Origin: Thalassobius sp049116315
Lineage (GTDB): Bacteria; Pseudomonadota; Alphaproteobacteria; Rhodobacterales; Rhodobacteraceae
Assembly: GCA_049116315.1 (NCBI GenBank)
Contig: JAGDZD010000005.1
Span: forward strand, 248,001 to 312,000
DNA length: 64,000 nt
Direction: 5' to 3'
Shown: positions 50,896 through 58,466 of the stretch, piece by piece
How positions within the stretch are numbered: position 1 is the stretch's first letter
Layout of the letters: every line of letters starts with the position of its first letter
Translations under genes and position numbers: made by a program
The notes under the pieces: model-generated
What the model was told of the DNA's origin: nothing
What the model saw: the letters and a program-made list of their open reading frames with translations, nothing else
Databases searched by the model: none

Positions 50896-52119
50896 TTAGG
50901 CGCTCATATCGGCACGATTTAGCGCACAATGTGCCCACAGCCCGTCCAGAGCGCGCACAAGTGCGTCCATCTCCGAAGGCCCGTGAACGGGGGATGGGGT
51001 AAAGCGCAGACGCTCGGTTCCACGCGGCACTGTCGGGAAATTGATCGGCTGTACATAGATGCCGAACTCTTCCAGCAGCATATCACTGAGCTTTTGCGTG
51101 TGCACCGGATTGCCGACAATCACCGGCACGATGTGGCTGCCATGATCGATGATCGGTAGGCCCAATCCCTTGAGCCGCAGCTTCAGGATTTTGGCTTGGG
51201 TCTGATGCTGATCACGCAAATCCTGATCGTGCTTAAGATGCGCAACCGATGCCGCCGCCCCAGCGGCCACGGCGGGCGGCAAAGAGGTGGTGAAGATAAA
51301 GCCCGGCGCATAAGAGCGCACAGCGTCACACATCTTGGCCGAGGCCGCGATATAGCCGCCCATAACGCCATAGGCTTTGGCCAGCGTGCCGTTGATGATA
51401 TCGATGCGATGCGCAAGGTTGTCACGCTCGCTGACGCCGCCGCCACGTGGGCCATACATACCAACCGCGTGCACTTCGTCGATATAGGTTAATGCGCCAA
51501 ACTCATCGGCCAGATCACAGATTTCTTCGATGGGGCCAAAATCACCATCCATGGAATAAACCGATTCAAACGCGATCAGCTTAGGGGCCGCCGGATCATC
51601 CGCGGCCAAAAGTTCGCGCAGATGCGCCACATCATTGTGACGGAAGATCCGCTTGGCGCCACCATTGCGGCGCACGCCTTCGATCATCGACGCGTGGTTC
51701 AAAGCATCCGAATAGATGATCAGCCCCGGAAAAAGCTTGGGCAGCGTGCTGAGGGTCGCGTCATTGGCGATATAGGCGCTGGTAAAAATCAACGCCGCTT
51801 CTTTGTTGTGCAAATCCGCCAGCTCGGCCTCTAGCCGCTTGTGATACACAGTTGTGCCAGAAATATTGCGCGTCCCGCCCGAGCCCGCGCCGGTGGCGTC
51901 AATCGCCTCGTGCATTGCCTGCAACACTACGGGATGCTGGCCCATGCCCAAATAGTCATTGCCGCACCAAACGGTGATCGGCTTTTTGGATCCATCAGGG
52001 CGATTCCAAACAGCATGCGGAAAATTTCCCTGCTCGCGTTCAATGTCGATGAACGTCCGGTAACGCCCTTCTTCATGCAATGCGTTCAGAGCGTGATCCA
52101 ATTTAGCCGTGTAATCCAC
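50896..52119 (-). CDS. hemA: 5-aminolevulinate synthase (C4 pathway)
   Basis: 407 residues from a GTG start at 52119 behind AAGGACAG; this gives VDYTAKLDHALNALHEEGRY and the same length as Rhodobacter HemA. ALAS condenses succinyl-CoA with glycine using PLP, the first step of haem synthesis in alphaproteobacteria. Family motifs: TVWCGNDYLGMGQHP, GSGGTRNISGTTVYHKRLE, SVYSMDGDFGPIEEI, the PLP Lys in INGTLAKAYGVMGGYIA (near 248) and PVPRGTERLRFTPSP-like C-terminal sequence. Single-gene transcription from the divergent region with an FNR-type box is likely. Confidence 0.97.
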   Translation of the reverse strand: MDYTAKLDHALNALHEEGRYRTFIDIEREQGNFPHAVWNRPDGSKKPITVWCGNDYLGMGQHPVVLQAMHEAIDATGAGSGGTRNISGTTVYHKRLEAELADLHNKEAALIFTSAYIANDATLSTLPKLFPGLIIYSDALNHASMIEGVRRNGGAKRIFRHNDVAHLRELLAADDPAAPKLIAFESVYSMDGDFGPIEEICDLADEFGALTYIDEVHAVGMYGPRGGGVSERDNLAHRIDIINGTLAKAYGVMGGYIAASAKMCDAVRSYAPGFIFTTSLPPAVAAGAAASVAHLKHDQDLRDQHQTQAKILKLRLKGLGLPIIDHGSHIVPVIVGNPVHTQKLSDMLLEEFGIYVQPINFPTVPRGTERLRFTPSPVHGPSEMDALVRALDGLWAHCALNRADMSA

Positions 52120-52260
52120 GAGGTCTGTCCTTCTGATGGCTCCAAAGCGAGGCGATTCTCTGCTTTGGGCTAGTCCTGTTCGATTTACGTTCGAAGCGGG
52201 TATCTCTTTAGCCTGAACGTTGCGCCTGCAAAAGGTACCAAAATGCCGCTTGTCATTACT

Positions 52261-52274
52261 TTGACCTGCATCAA
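52261..52274. promoter_or_regulatory. FNR/FnrL-type box upstream of hemA
   Basis: TTGAC-CTGC-ATCAA (TTGAT-N4-GTCAA on the hemA strand) matches 9 of 10 positions of the FNR consensus TTGAT-N4-ATCAA. It lies 142 bases upstream of the hemA start and 68 bases upstream of the divergent peptidase start. FNR control of hemA is known in Rhodobacter. Confidence 0.65.
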
Positions 52275-52341
52275 GCCGAGCGATGGACAGCAGCACCGGA
52301 CCTGCTAGGGTTTCACCAGATGATACACCCAAGGAGTTTCC

Positions 52342-53715
52342 ATGTCGCTGAATGATGTTTTGTCCCGCATCGATCAAGATCTACCAGACGCCACCGAACG
52401 GTTGCTGGAACTGCTGCGCATCCCGTCGATTTCCACCGACCCTGCCTATCAAGGCGATTGCCAAACGGCTGCCGATTGGTTGGTAGCCGACCTACAAAGT
52501 CTTGGAGTCAAAGCAGAAAAACGCGCCACCCCCGGCCACCCGATGGTGGTTGGCCATATCGATGGCGAGGGGCCGCATGTCTTGTTCTATGGCCATTACG
52601 ATGTGCAGCCGGTGGATCCGATCGAATTGTGGGACAGAGATCCATTCGATCCAGAAGTTCAGGACCTTGGTGACAAAAAAGTGATCCGGGGGCGAGGATC
52701 CTCGGATGACAAAGGCCAGTTGATGACATTTGTCGAAGCCTGCCGCGCCTACAAAGCCGTGACCGGTGCATTGCCGTGCAAAATCACCTTCTTTTTTGAG
52801 GGTGAAGAAGAATCAGGGTCTCCGTCATTGGTGCCCTTCATGCAAGAGAACGCCGAGGAGCTGAAAGCCGACATCGCCCTGATCTGTGACACGGGTCTGT
52901 TTGGCGAAAGCACACCAGCGATTGTCACCATGCTGCGCGGCCTCCTCGGAGAAGAGCTGACCATCACGGGGCCCAACAAAGACCTCCATTCGGGGATGTA
53001 TGGTGGCGTGGCGATGAACCCAGCGCGGGTGCTGGCCAAAGTGATCGAAGGCCTGCACGACGACAGCGGCCGCATCACTGTGCCCGGCTTTTATGACGGC
53101 GTTCCAGAGCTGCCCAGCGACGTGGCCGCACAATGGCAAGGGCTCAATTTTGACGACGGGCACTTTTTAGGGGAAGTCGGTCTCAGCAAGCCTGCCGGCG
53201 AACAAGATCGCACTCCGTTGGAAATGGTCTGGTCTCGCCCGACCTGCGAAGTGAACGGCATGTGGTCGGGCTATACCGGGGCCGGGTTCAAAACGGTGTT
53301 GCCAAGCCAAGCCAGCGCCAAGATCAGCTTCCGTCTGGTCGGCACACAGGATCCGCACGAAATTCGCAAAAACTTTCGCGCCTATGTCAGCTCTGTTTTG
53401 CCAGAAGACTGCAGCGTGAGCTTTTCAGACCACGGCGCATCTCAAGCCTCGGTCATGGCCACAGATCACCCTGCCTTTGAACAGGCGCGTGGTGCCCTGT
53501 CGGATGAATGGCCAAATGCAGCGGCCTTTGTGGGCTGTGGTGGCTCGATCCCAATTGCCGGGTTCTTCAAAGAGATTCTGGGAATGGATTCAATGCTGAT
53601 TGGCTTTGGCAAAGACGACGACCAGCTGCACTCTCCGAATGAGAAATACGACCTGAGCAGCTTTCACAAAGGCATCCGCAGCTGGGCCCGCATTCTGGAC
53701 GCTGTTGCCAAGTGA
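52342..53715 (+). CDS. M20-family dipeptidase/carboxypeptidase
   Basis: 457 residues. Metal-binding residues of the M20 fold are visible: GHYDVQPVDP (His, Asp; near 78), RGSSDDKGQLM (bridging Asp; near 115), FFFEGEEESGSPSL (catalytic Glu-Glu; near 150), ICDTGLF (Asp; near 175) and the C-terminal LHSPNEKYDLSSFHKG (His). The dimerisation lid domain (about 195-345) is intact. It releases amino acids from dipeptides in the cytoplasm. An AAGGAG ribosome site precedes the ATG. It diverges from hemA. Confidence 0.95.
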   Translation: MSLNDVLSRIDQDLPDATERLLELLRIPSISTDPAYQGDCQTAADWLVADLQSLGVKAEKRATPGHPMVVGHIDGEGPHVLFYGHYDVQPVDPIELWDRDPFDPEVQDLGDKKVIRGRGSSDDKGQLMTFVEACRAYKAVTGALPCKITFFFEGEEESGSPSLVPFMQENAEELKADIALICDTGLFGESTPAIVTMLRGLLGEELTITGPNKDLHSGMYGGVAMNPARVLAKVIEGLHDDSGRITVPGFYDGVPELPSDVAAQWQGLNFDDGHFLGEVGLSKPAGEQDRTPLEMVWSRPTCEVNGMWSGYTGAGFKTVLPSQASAKISFRLVGTQDPHEIRKNFRAYVSSVLPEDCSVSFSDHGASQASVMATDHPAFEQARGALSDEWPNAAAFVGCGGSIPIAGFFKEILGMDSMLIGFGKDDDQLHSPNEKYDLSSFHKGIRSWARILDAVAK

Positions 53716-53822
53716 TCCAAAGGCGCCTGCTGACGCAGGCACAGGATGAGCCCTTCGGGCGTGTTTGGCGCTTGTGTCACCGATGGTCTGACATATCTGA
53801 CCCGGAGTGGGTGGTTTAAAAC

Positions 53823-53864
53823 AACGGGGCTGAAACGTCAGCTGGCGTTTCAGCCCCGTTTTAT
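53823..53864. terminator. Strong bidirectional terminator after M20 peptidase
   Basis: AACGGGGCTGAAACG (53823-53837) pairs perfectly over 15 bases with CGTTTCAGCCCCGTT (53846-53860), followed by TTAT and preceded by TTTAAAAC. It lies between the convergent peptidase and glycosyltransferase genes. Confidence 0.93.
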
Positions 53865-53901
53865 ATCAGCCCATCAAGCGGACAACACAGGGTTGCCCCG
53901 C

Positions 53902-54777
53902 TCAAAACAAACCAAAGAACCGGTCGGGCAGCTCAAACTGCAATTTGTAATCGGGACGCCCGAATTGATAGAACCCGGTGTCACCACGCGGGCCAAAAGA
54001 GCGGTGCATTTTGCGCCGATAGCGCCCCATGTCAAAGCCTTCGACCTCTTCCAGATCTGCAAAGGCCTCAAATGTGTCGCGATCTTCGCCCCGGGCTTCG
54101 GCAAACCAGTGCCGTCCAATTGCGGTCTCTTTCACGCTTGACCCGATTTCCTGTGTGACAGTGTTGCGCCGATCCATCGCCGAAGTGTACTCAGCAAAGT
54201 CACAGAATTTGAGGTGCATCAGATAGAGATCGTCGGGCGCATGCAGTTTGTCGTATTGGGTATAATGCCCGCCGCGGGCAATTTTGGTCCCGGTCGAAAT
54301 CACGCATGGCTTTGAATAATGCGGCGCAAGGCGCACATGACGCCGCGGGCCCAAAATATGAGTGTCGATTGGGTCAAGCTCTCGATCGATGCGGTGGATC
54401 ACCTCTAGGCCCAGCGGCGTCAACACGCGGCGCTCTGGCGTCGTCTCAAGGTAGTCCAACAAATTCTGGCCCGACGCAGGATCAACAACAACCAGCTCAT
54501 CAACATCGCCCACAATCACATGTTTGTAGTAGCACTTGATGCCCGCCACCATGTTGTTGAGCAACCGCCAGCGCTTCATATCAAAATTCTTATGCGGGTC
54601 GCCCGGAATGCCGATGATGTTGCACCCTTCGGCTTGCTGCGCCACCGCCTCGCCGCGCCCATGGTTCACAATATACAGGTTTTCGCGACCAAAAATGGGG
54701 CCATAGTGGCGCAACCACGCGTCGAGAAAAAACTGATCATCCCGGACCATCGTGATGACTGCGCCTGTTGATTGCAT
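53902..54777 (-). CDS. Glycosyltransferase family 2-like protein (Glyco_tranf_2_4)
   Basis: 291 residues from the ATG at 54777 (MQSTGAVITMVRDDQFFLDA), which has AGGGCAGG upstream; an earlier ATG at 54834 is possible. The nucleotide-sugar region (TMVRDDQFFLDAWLRHYGP) and the DxD-like YKHVIVGDVDELVVVDP (near residue 85-95) fit Glyco_tranf_2_4/DUF23-like enzymes. The acceptor is unknown. It is followed by the strong terminator and diverges from the sulfotransferase-like gene, with which it may share a surface-modification role. Confidence 0.82.
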   Translation of the reverse strand: MQSTGAVITMVRDDQFFLDAWLRHYGPIFGRENLYIVNHGRGEAVAQQAEGCNIIGIPGDPHKNFDMKRWRLLNNMVAGIKCYYKHVIVGDVDELVVVDPASGQNLLDYLETTPERRVLTPLGLEVIHRIDRELDPIDTHILGPRRHVRLAPHYSKPCVISTGTKIARGGHYTQYDKLHAPDDLYLMHLKFCDFAEYTSAMDRRNTVTQEIGSSVKETAIGRHWFAEARGEDRDTFEAFADLEEVEGFDMGRYRRKMHRSFGPRGDTGFYQFGRPDYKLQFELPDRFFGLF

Positions 54778-54902
54778 AGAACCTGCCCTAATTTCGTGTT
54801 TGCGCCATGCGCTTCGCTCTGTTGGGGCAGACAATAACCTCTTTCCTGATATAAGAGAATCGAATTCTGAGCCTCACTTGGGTGCCAAACGGACGAACCG
54901 AT

Positions 54903-55661
54903 ATGATCCCATCATCCTTTGCAGAAACCGGTTGGCACTTTGCCTCAAACCGCATCCCCCCCACCCGGTTTCAGGTGATCGGAGAGCGCAGTTCGGGCAC
55001 CAATTATGTCAAACGTTTGTTGGGGCGCAACACCACGCTGCAGCCCACCGAGGCGTTGGGCTGGAAGCATGGCTATCCGCAGATGATGGCGATCCCCGCT
55101 GACCTCGTTGTGATCCTCTCGGTCCGTGATGCGGTCAGTTGGGTGCGCTCCATGCACGCCAAACCCTGGCACACACCACCGCAGATGCAAGCCTTGGAAC
55201 TGTCAGAGTTTATGCGTGCCCCTTGGGAAACGATCATCGATCGCGACCGTTATTTCCAACCGGACGCCAAGCTGGGAATTTCTCATCAACCACTGCAACA
55301 AGATCGCAATCTGGTGACGGGGGCCCCCTATCCAAATCTCTTGCGCCTGCGCCAAGGCAAAATGCAAAGCCACCTCAGTTTCTTTAACCGAAATTGCGCC
55401 TTTGCCCTTGTACAGCTGGAATCTGTGATTGCCGCCCCCGAAGCGTTTCTAGCACAGTTTAGCGAAGGTTTTGGCCTGGACGCCCCCATCGCGCCGCATC
55501 GACCGGTGGTCAAACGACTGGGGGCGAAATTCAAACCCAGCATCGAAACACGGCCTGACACCCCCAAAACCCTAAGCGTGGACGATATGGCTTTTCTCAA
55601 AGACAATCTAAATCTGCCACTCGAAGCCGCGCTGGGATATCAGTACAACAGCCCGCAATAG
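54903..55661 (+). CDS. Sulfotransferase-like P-loop protein
   Basis: 252 residues from the ATG at 54903 (a GTG at 54882 is in frame). The N-terminal motif FQVIGERSSGTNYVKRLLG resembles the 5'-phosphosulfate-binding loop of PAPS-dependent sulfotransferases, and SVRDAVSWVRSMHAKPW resembles the 3'-phosphate-binding segment. No clear transmembrane region or signal peptide. The fold assignment is from these two motifs only, so a different P-loop transferase is possible. It lies next to a tRNA-Asp gene and diverges from the glycosyltransferase. Confidence 0.6.
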   Translation: MIPSSFAETGWHFASNRIPPTRFQVIGERSSGTNYVKRLLGRNTTLQPTEALGWKHGYPQMMAIPADLVVILSVRDAVSWVRSMHAKPWHTPPQMQALELSEFMRAPWETIIDRDRYFQPDAKLGISHQPLQQDRNLVTGAPYPNLLRLRQGKMQSHLSFFNRNCAFALVQLESVIAAPEAFLAQFSEGFGLDAPIAPHRPVVKRLGAKFKPSIETRPDTPKTLSVDDMAFLKDNLNLPLEAALGYQYNSPQ

Positions 55662-55750
55662 CGCCAAACCCGAGGGTTTTTGGCCATGCCAAAACCCCGA
55701 GATATCCGGCGTGCGCGTCAGCGCACACATTCTAACAAAAAGGGGGAAAG

Positions 55751-55849
55751 TGGCGCGGTTGACGGGGCTCNNNNNNNNNNNNNNNNNNNNNNNNNNNNNN
55801 NNNNNNNNNNNNNNNNNNNNNNNNNNCTAACCATCTGAGCTACAACCGC
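55751..55849 (-). tRNA. tRNA-Asp (probable), interrupted by an assembly gap
   Basis: On the minus strand, the 5' 23 bases GCGGTTGTAGCTCAGATGG plus TTAG are visible (55827-55849), and the 3' part ending CCCCGTCAACCGC, then G and CCA (55751-55770). The acceptor arms GCGGTTG and CAACCGC pair perfectly. Anticodon arm and most of the T and D loops are hidden by N. The sequence around both ends matches alphaproteobacterial tRNA-Asp, hence Asp rather than another isoacceptor, but the anticodon itself is not seen. The apparent 99-base span exceeds a normal 77. Confidence 0.75.
55771..55826. other. Assembly gap of 56 N within tRNA-Asp
   Basis: Bases are unknown. A 77-base tRNA would need only about 34 hidden bases, so the gap length is probably an estimate or marks a collapsed tandem tRNA repeat. 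Confidence 0.95.
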
Positions 55850-56030
55850 TCACTACCCGCTCAGGACGTCCCTAAGCGTGAGAGGCTGTTTATGCGCAGT
55901 CCCCAGCGCCGTCAAGCCGCTCGGAGCGGAAAAATTCATTTCTGCCAAACTAATTTTTTCCGCCCGTTTTTCTCTCGCAATATCTGGAAACTGTCCGCGC
56001 ATACCCTTGACATTCAAGAGGTGTTTCGCA

Positions 56031-56963
56031 TCAGGGCAAGGGGATGAAGTCTTTGTCATCTCCCGGTGGCAGCTGGAAGCGACCATGGGCCCAGTCTCCG
56101 GCGCGCCACGCCTCTTTGGCGGCATCAATCTTGTCGCGAGACGAGGCCACAAAGTTCCACCAGATATGGCGCGGCCCATTTAAAGTCGCCCCACCCAACA
56201 ATAAAATCCGCGCGCCACTGGCGCCTGCGGTGACGCTGATTGAATCGCCGGGTCGAAACACCAGCATGCGGCCCGGCTCAAAAACATCCCCCGCCACGGA
56301 CACCGACCCTTCCACCACATAGACGGCCCGATCCTCGTGATCGTCGGGCAAAGGGATTTTTGCCCCAGCCTGCAGGGCGGCATCGGCATAAAACATTTCG
56401 GATGGCACCGGCACTGGGGCTTTCTCACCATAAGCAGTGCCCAGAATTAAACGCACCGTTTTGCCCTCACCCTCAAGCATCGGCAGCGTCTCTTTGGGCG
56501 CATGCACAAACGCGGCCGCATCGTCTTCGTTTTGTTCTGGCAGCGCCAACCAAGTCTGAATGCCAAACATGGAGAAAGGTTTTTGCCGCATGTCCCCATC
56601 CGTACGCTCGGAATGGGTGATGCCATACCCCGCTTTCATCCAGTTGACGTCACCGGGTTGGATCCACTGATCAGTGCCTAAGGAATCGCGGTGGTGCATG
56701 CGCCCCTTATAAAGGTAGGTCACAGTGCCCAATCCAATATGCGGGTGCGGGCGCACATCGATGCCCTGCCCCGTCAGGAACTCCACCGGTCCCATCTGGT
56801 CAAAAAAGATGAACGGCCCGACCATTTGGCGACGGGCATCGGGCAGCGCACGGCGCACCTCAAAGCCGCCCAAATCACGCGCCCGTGGAATAATGATTGT
56901 TTCAATGCTGTCGACCGCATCCCCAATCGGGGTTTGTGGATCTAAAATTGGGTTCCAACTCAT
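56031..56963 (-). CDS. Pirin-family cupin protein
   Basis: 310 residues. Bicupin layout. The N-terminal metal site is HPHIGLGTVTYLYKGRMHHRD (His, His, near residue 60-80) and Glu in the later EFLTGQG region, while the second cupin (about 190-280) has AGAKIPLPDDHEDRAVYVVEG. Bacterial pirins include quercetin 2,3-dioxygenase-like enzymes and redox-linked regulators; the role here is not assignable. It is transcribed alone, away from the ACT-domain gene on the same strand. Confidence 0.93.
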   Translation of the reverse strand: MSWNPILDPQTPIGDAVDSIETIIIPRARDLGGFEVRRALPDARRQMVGPFIFFDQMGPVEFLTGQGIDVRPHPHIGLGTVTYLYKGRMHHRDSLGTDQWIQPGDVNWMKAGYGITHSERTDGDMRQKPFSMFGIQTWLALPEQNEDDAAAFVHAPKETLPMLEGEGKTVRLILGTAYGEKAPVPVPSEMFYADAALQAGAKIPLPDDHEDRAVYVVEGSVSVAGDVFEPGRMLVFRPGDSISVTAGASGARILLLGGATLNGPRHIWWNFVASSRDKIDAAKEAWRAGDWAHGRFQLPPGDDKDFIPLP

Positions 56964-57181
56964 ATCACTGTTCTCCTTTGCGAAGATGATACCAGCTTAC
57001 TCAAAGTTACAAATTGCAGAATTCCGGACAGGTTCTGTGCATTTGTGCTGACAGTGGTGCAGCTACCCTCGCTTTGCGCACATCAAACAGAGCCATATCT
57101 ACCTTTTGACACCGCGTTCGTCGTCAGACCATATCTGATTGTGCATATTTGCAGCCGCACCCCATCACAGGCGCACAGATC

Positions 57182-57577
57182 TCAGGAATTGGAGAGAGTC
57201 TCCAAGATCTCCATTGCCTCTGCTTCGCGCCCCAAGGGCACAAAGAGATGATCGTGGTAGAATCCAGACACCGGATTTACGCCCATGCCCTGCGCCGCCA
57301 GCGCCGTGGCGATGCGCGCAATGAACCCCACTGCCTCTAAGGAGGAGTGGATGTTCAAGGTGATCATCCGACTTTCAAATTCATATGGCAGTGACAGCGC
57401 CTCTGCTTCGCTGCGCAAAACGATGAGGGTTGTGCCCTCGGCCTCTTCGAAGCGCAGGCGCGGCCTTAGGGCTTCGGGCACCTGCGCGGGTGGCAGCGTC
57501 ACAAACACAAAAACCCCCTCGACAAGTTCAGCTGACAGAGACCGGATCAGAGTTTCCAGATGCGTTTCGCCGGACAT
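57182..57577 (-). CDS. ACT-domain protein
   Basis: 131 residues. Two-part pattern: an N-terminal region with VFVFVTLPPAQVPEALRPRL and RFEEAEGTTLIVLRSEAEAL, followed by a C-terminal ACT-like half with LNIHSSLEAVGFIARIATALA and GVNPVSGFYHDHLFVP. It resembles the double-ACT CASTOR/ThrR-like regulatory family rather than an enzyme. A ligand (amino acid) is expected but not identifiable. It is alone between pirin and tRNA-Val. Confidence 0.85.
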   Translation of the reverse strand: MSGETHLETLIRSLSAELVEGVFVFVTLPPAQVPEALRPRLRFEEAEGTTLIVLRSEAEALSLPYEFESRMITLNIHSSLEAVGFIARIATALAAQGMGVNPVSGFYHDHLFVPLGREAEAMEILETLSNS

Positions 57578-57790
57578 AGTTGCGACCTCCTCGGTGAATG
57601 AGACACCGTCACTATGTTGTTCAACCGCACCGCTGTCGAGTTCTGCGCGTCGCTTACTGATCCTGGTGGATGGTTCTGTCGGCCTTCAGCAACCGCGCTA
57701 AGGCAGGTCGCACAAAGCATTGACGCGGCCCAACACAACGAGCGTGTGCCTAGCGTTCCGGTCATGTGTATAAGGACTATGCGGAGAGAA

Positions 57791-57866
57791 TGGTGGGTGA
57801 TGAGAGGCTCGAACTCCCGACATCTTCCGTGTAAAGGAAGCGCTCTACCAACTGAGCTAATCACCC
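57791..57866 (-). tRNA. tRNA-Val (anticodon TAC)
   Basis: 76 bases with encoded CCA. On the minus strand: acceptor GGGTGAT and ATCACCC; D arm TAGCTCAGTTGGTAGAGC; anticodon stem CTTCC/GGAAG with loop TTTACAC, anticodon TAC; T arm GGGAGTTCGAGCCTCT. It decodes GUN, mainly GUA/GUG. Confidence 0.96.
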
Positions 57867-58466
57867 GTGAGGCGTCTAATAATCAAAGCCTCAGATAGGT
57901 GCAAGAGCCCAGATGACATTTCTACGACTAAAAATGATTTTTCTTTGCCCCCCCTGACATCGAAGCCCCCGCCACGGGGCAAATGGACCTGCCATGGGAC
58001 CAATAGATTAAGGCATCCGCCCCATTTTCTGTGCCTTTTGAAACGTTTTTTCCCAACAAAAATCTTTCTGCAAAAGTTTTTGCCAAGCCCCACTTCCCGC
58101 GCCCTATTCGGCCAAATGCATAGTCTCAACTGATCGGGCACCCCGCGCCGCCCTTGAAACCATAGCGCACTCACGAAAATGAATCGGTATGCGTCAACCG
58201 GCCAGTCTAACTTGCCCCCTCTATCAAAGGTTGCACTGCACTCAACACCTAAGCGGTGAACAATGCCACGTAAACCCACAGATTGATGAGCAAATAGGTC
58301 GTAATTTGTTGGGCGAGATGTGGATCTAGGCCTTCACACACACAAGATTTCTACTTTAGGCCGCTTTCGTTAACAAACTGTTTCCAAAGCATTCAGTACT
58401 CGTAAAAAGTTAAGATCTCTGGTAACTTAGACGTTAAAACGAACGAAGTCTTCGATTGGAATTCGC
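57867..58466. other. 600-base spacer with no gene recognised
   Basis: Lower-GC than its neighbours and rich in T and A runs. A 140-codon frame on the minus strand overlaps tRNA-Val and has no ribosome site or coding signature, so it was not called. No RNA family is recognised. Confidence 0.55.

Noticed and set aside
57857..58279. A 140-codon frame on the minus strand next to tRNA-Val
   Set aside because: It overlaps the tRNA, has no ribosome site and its translation has no domain-like pattern.
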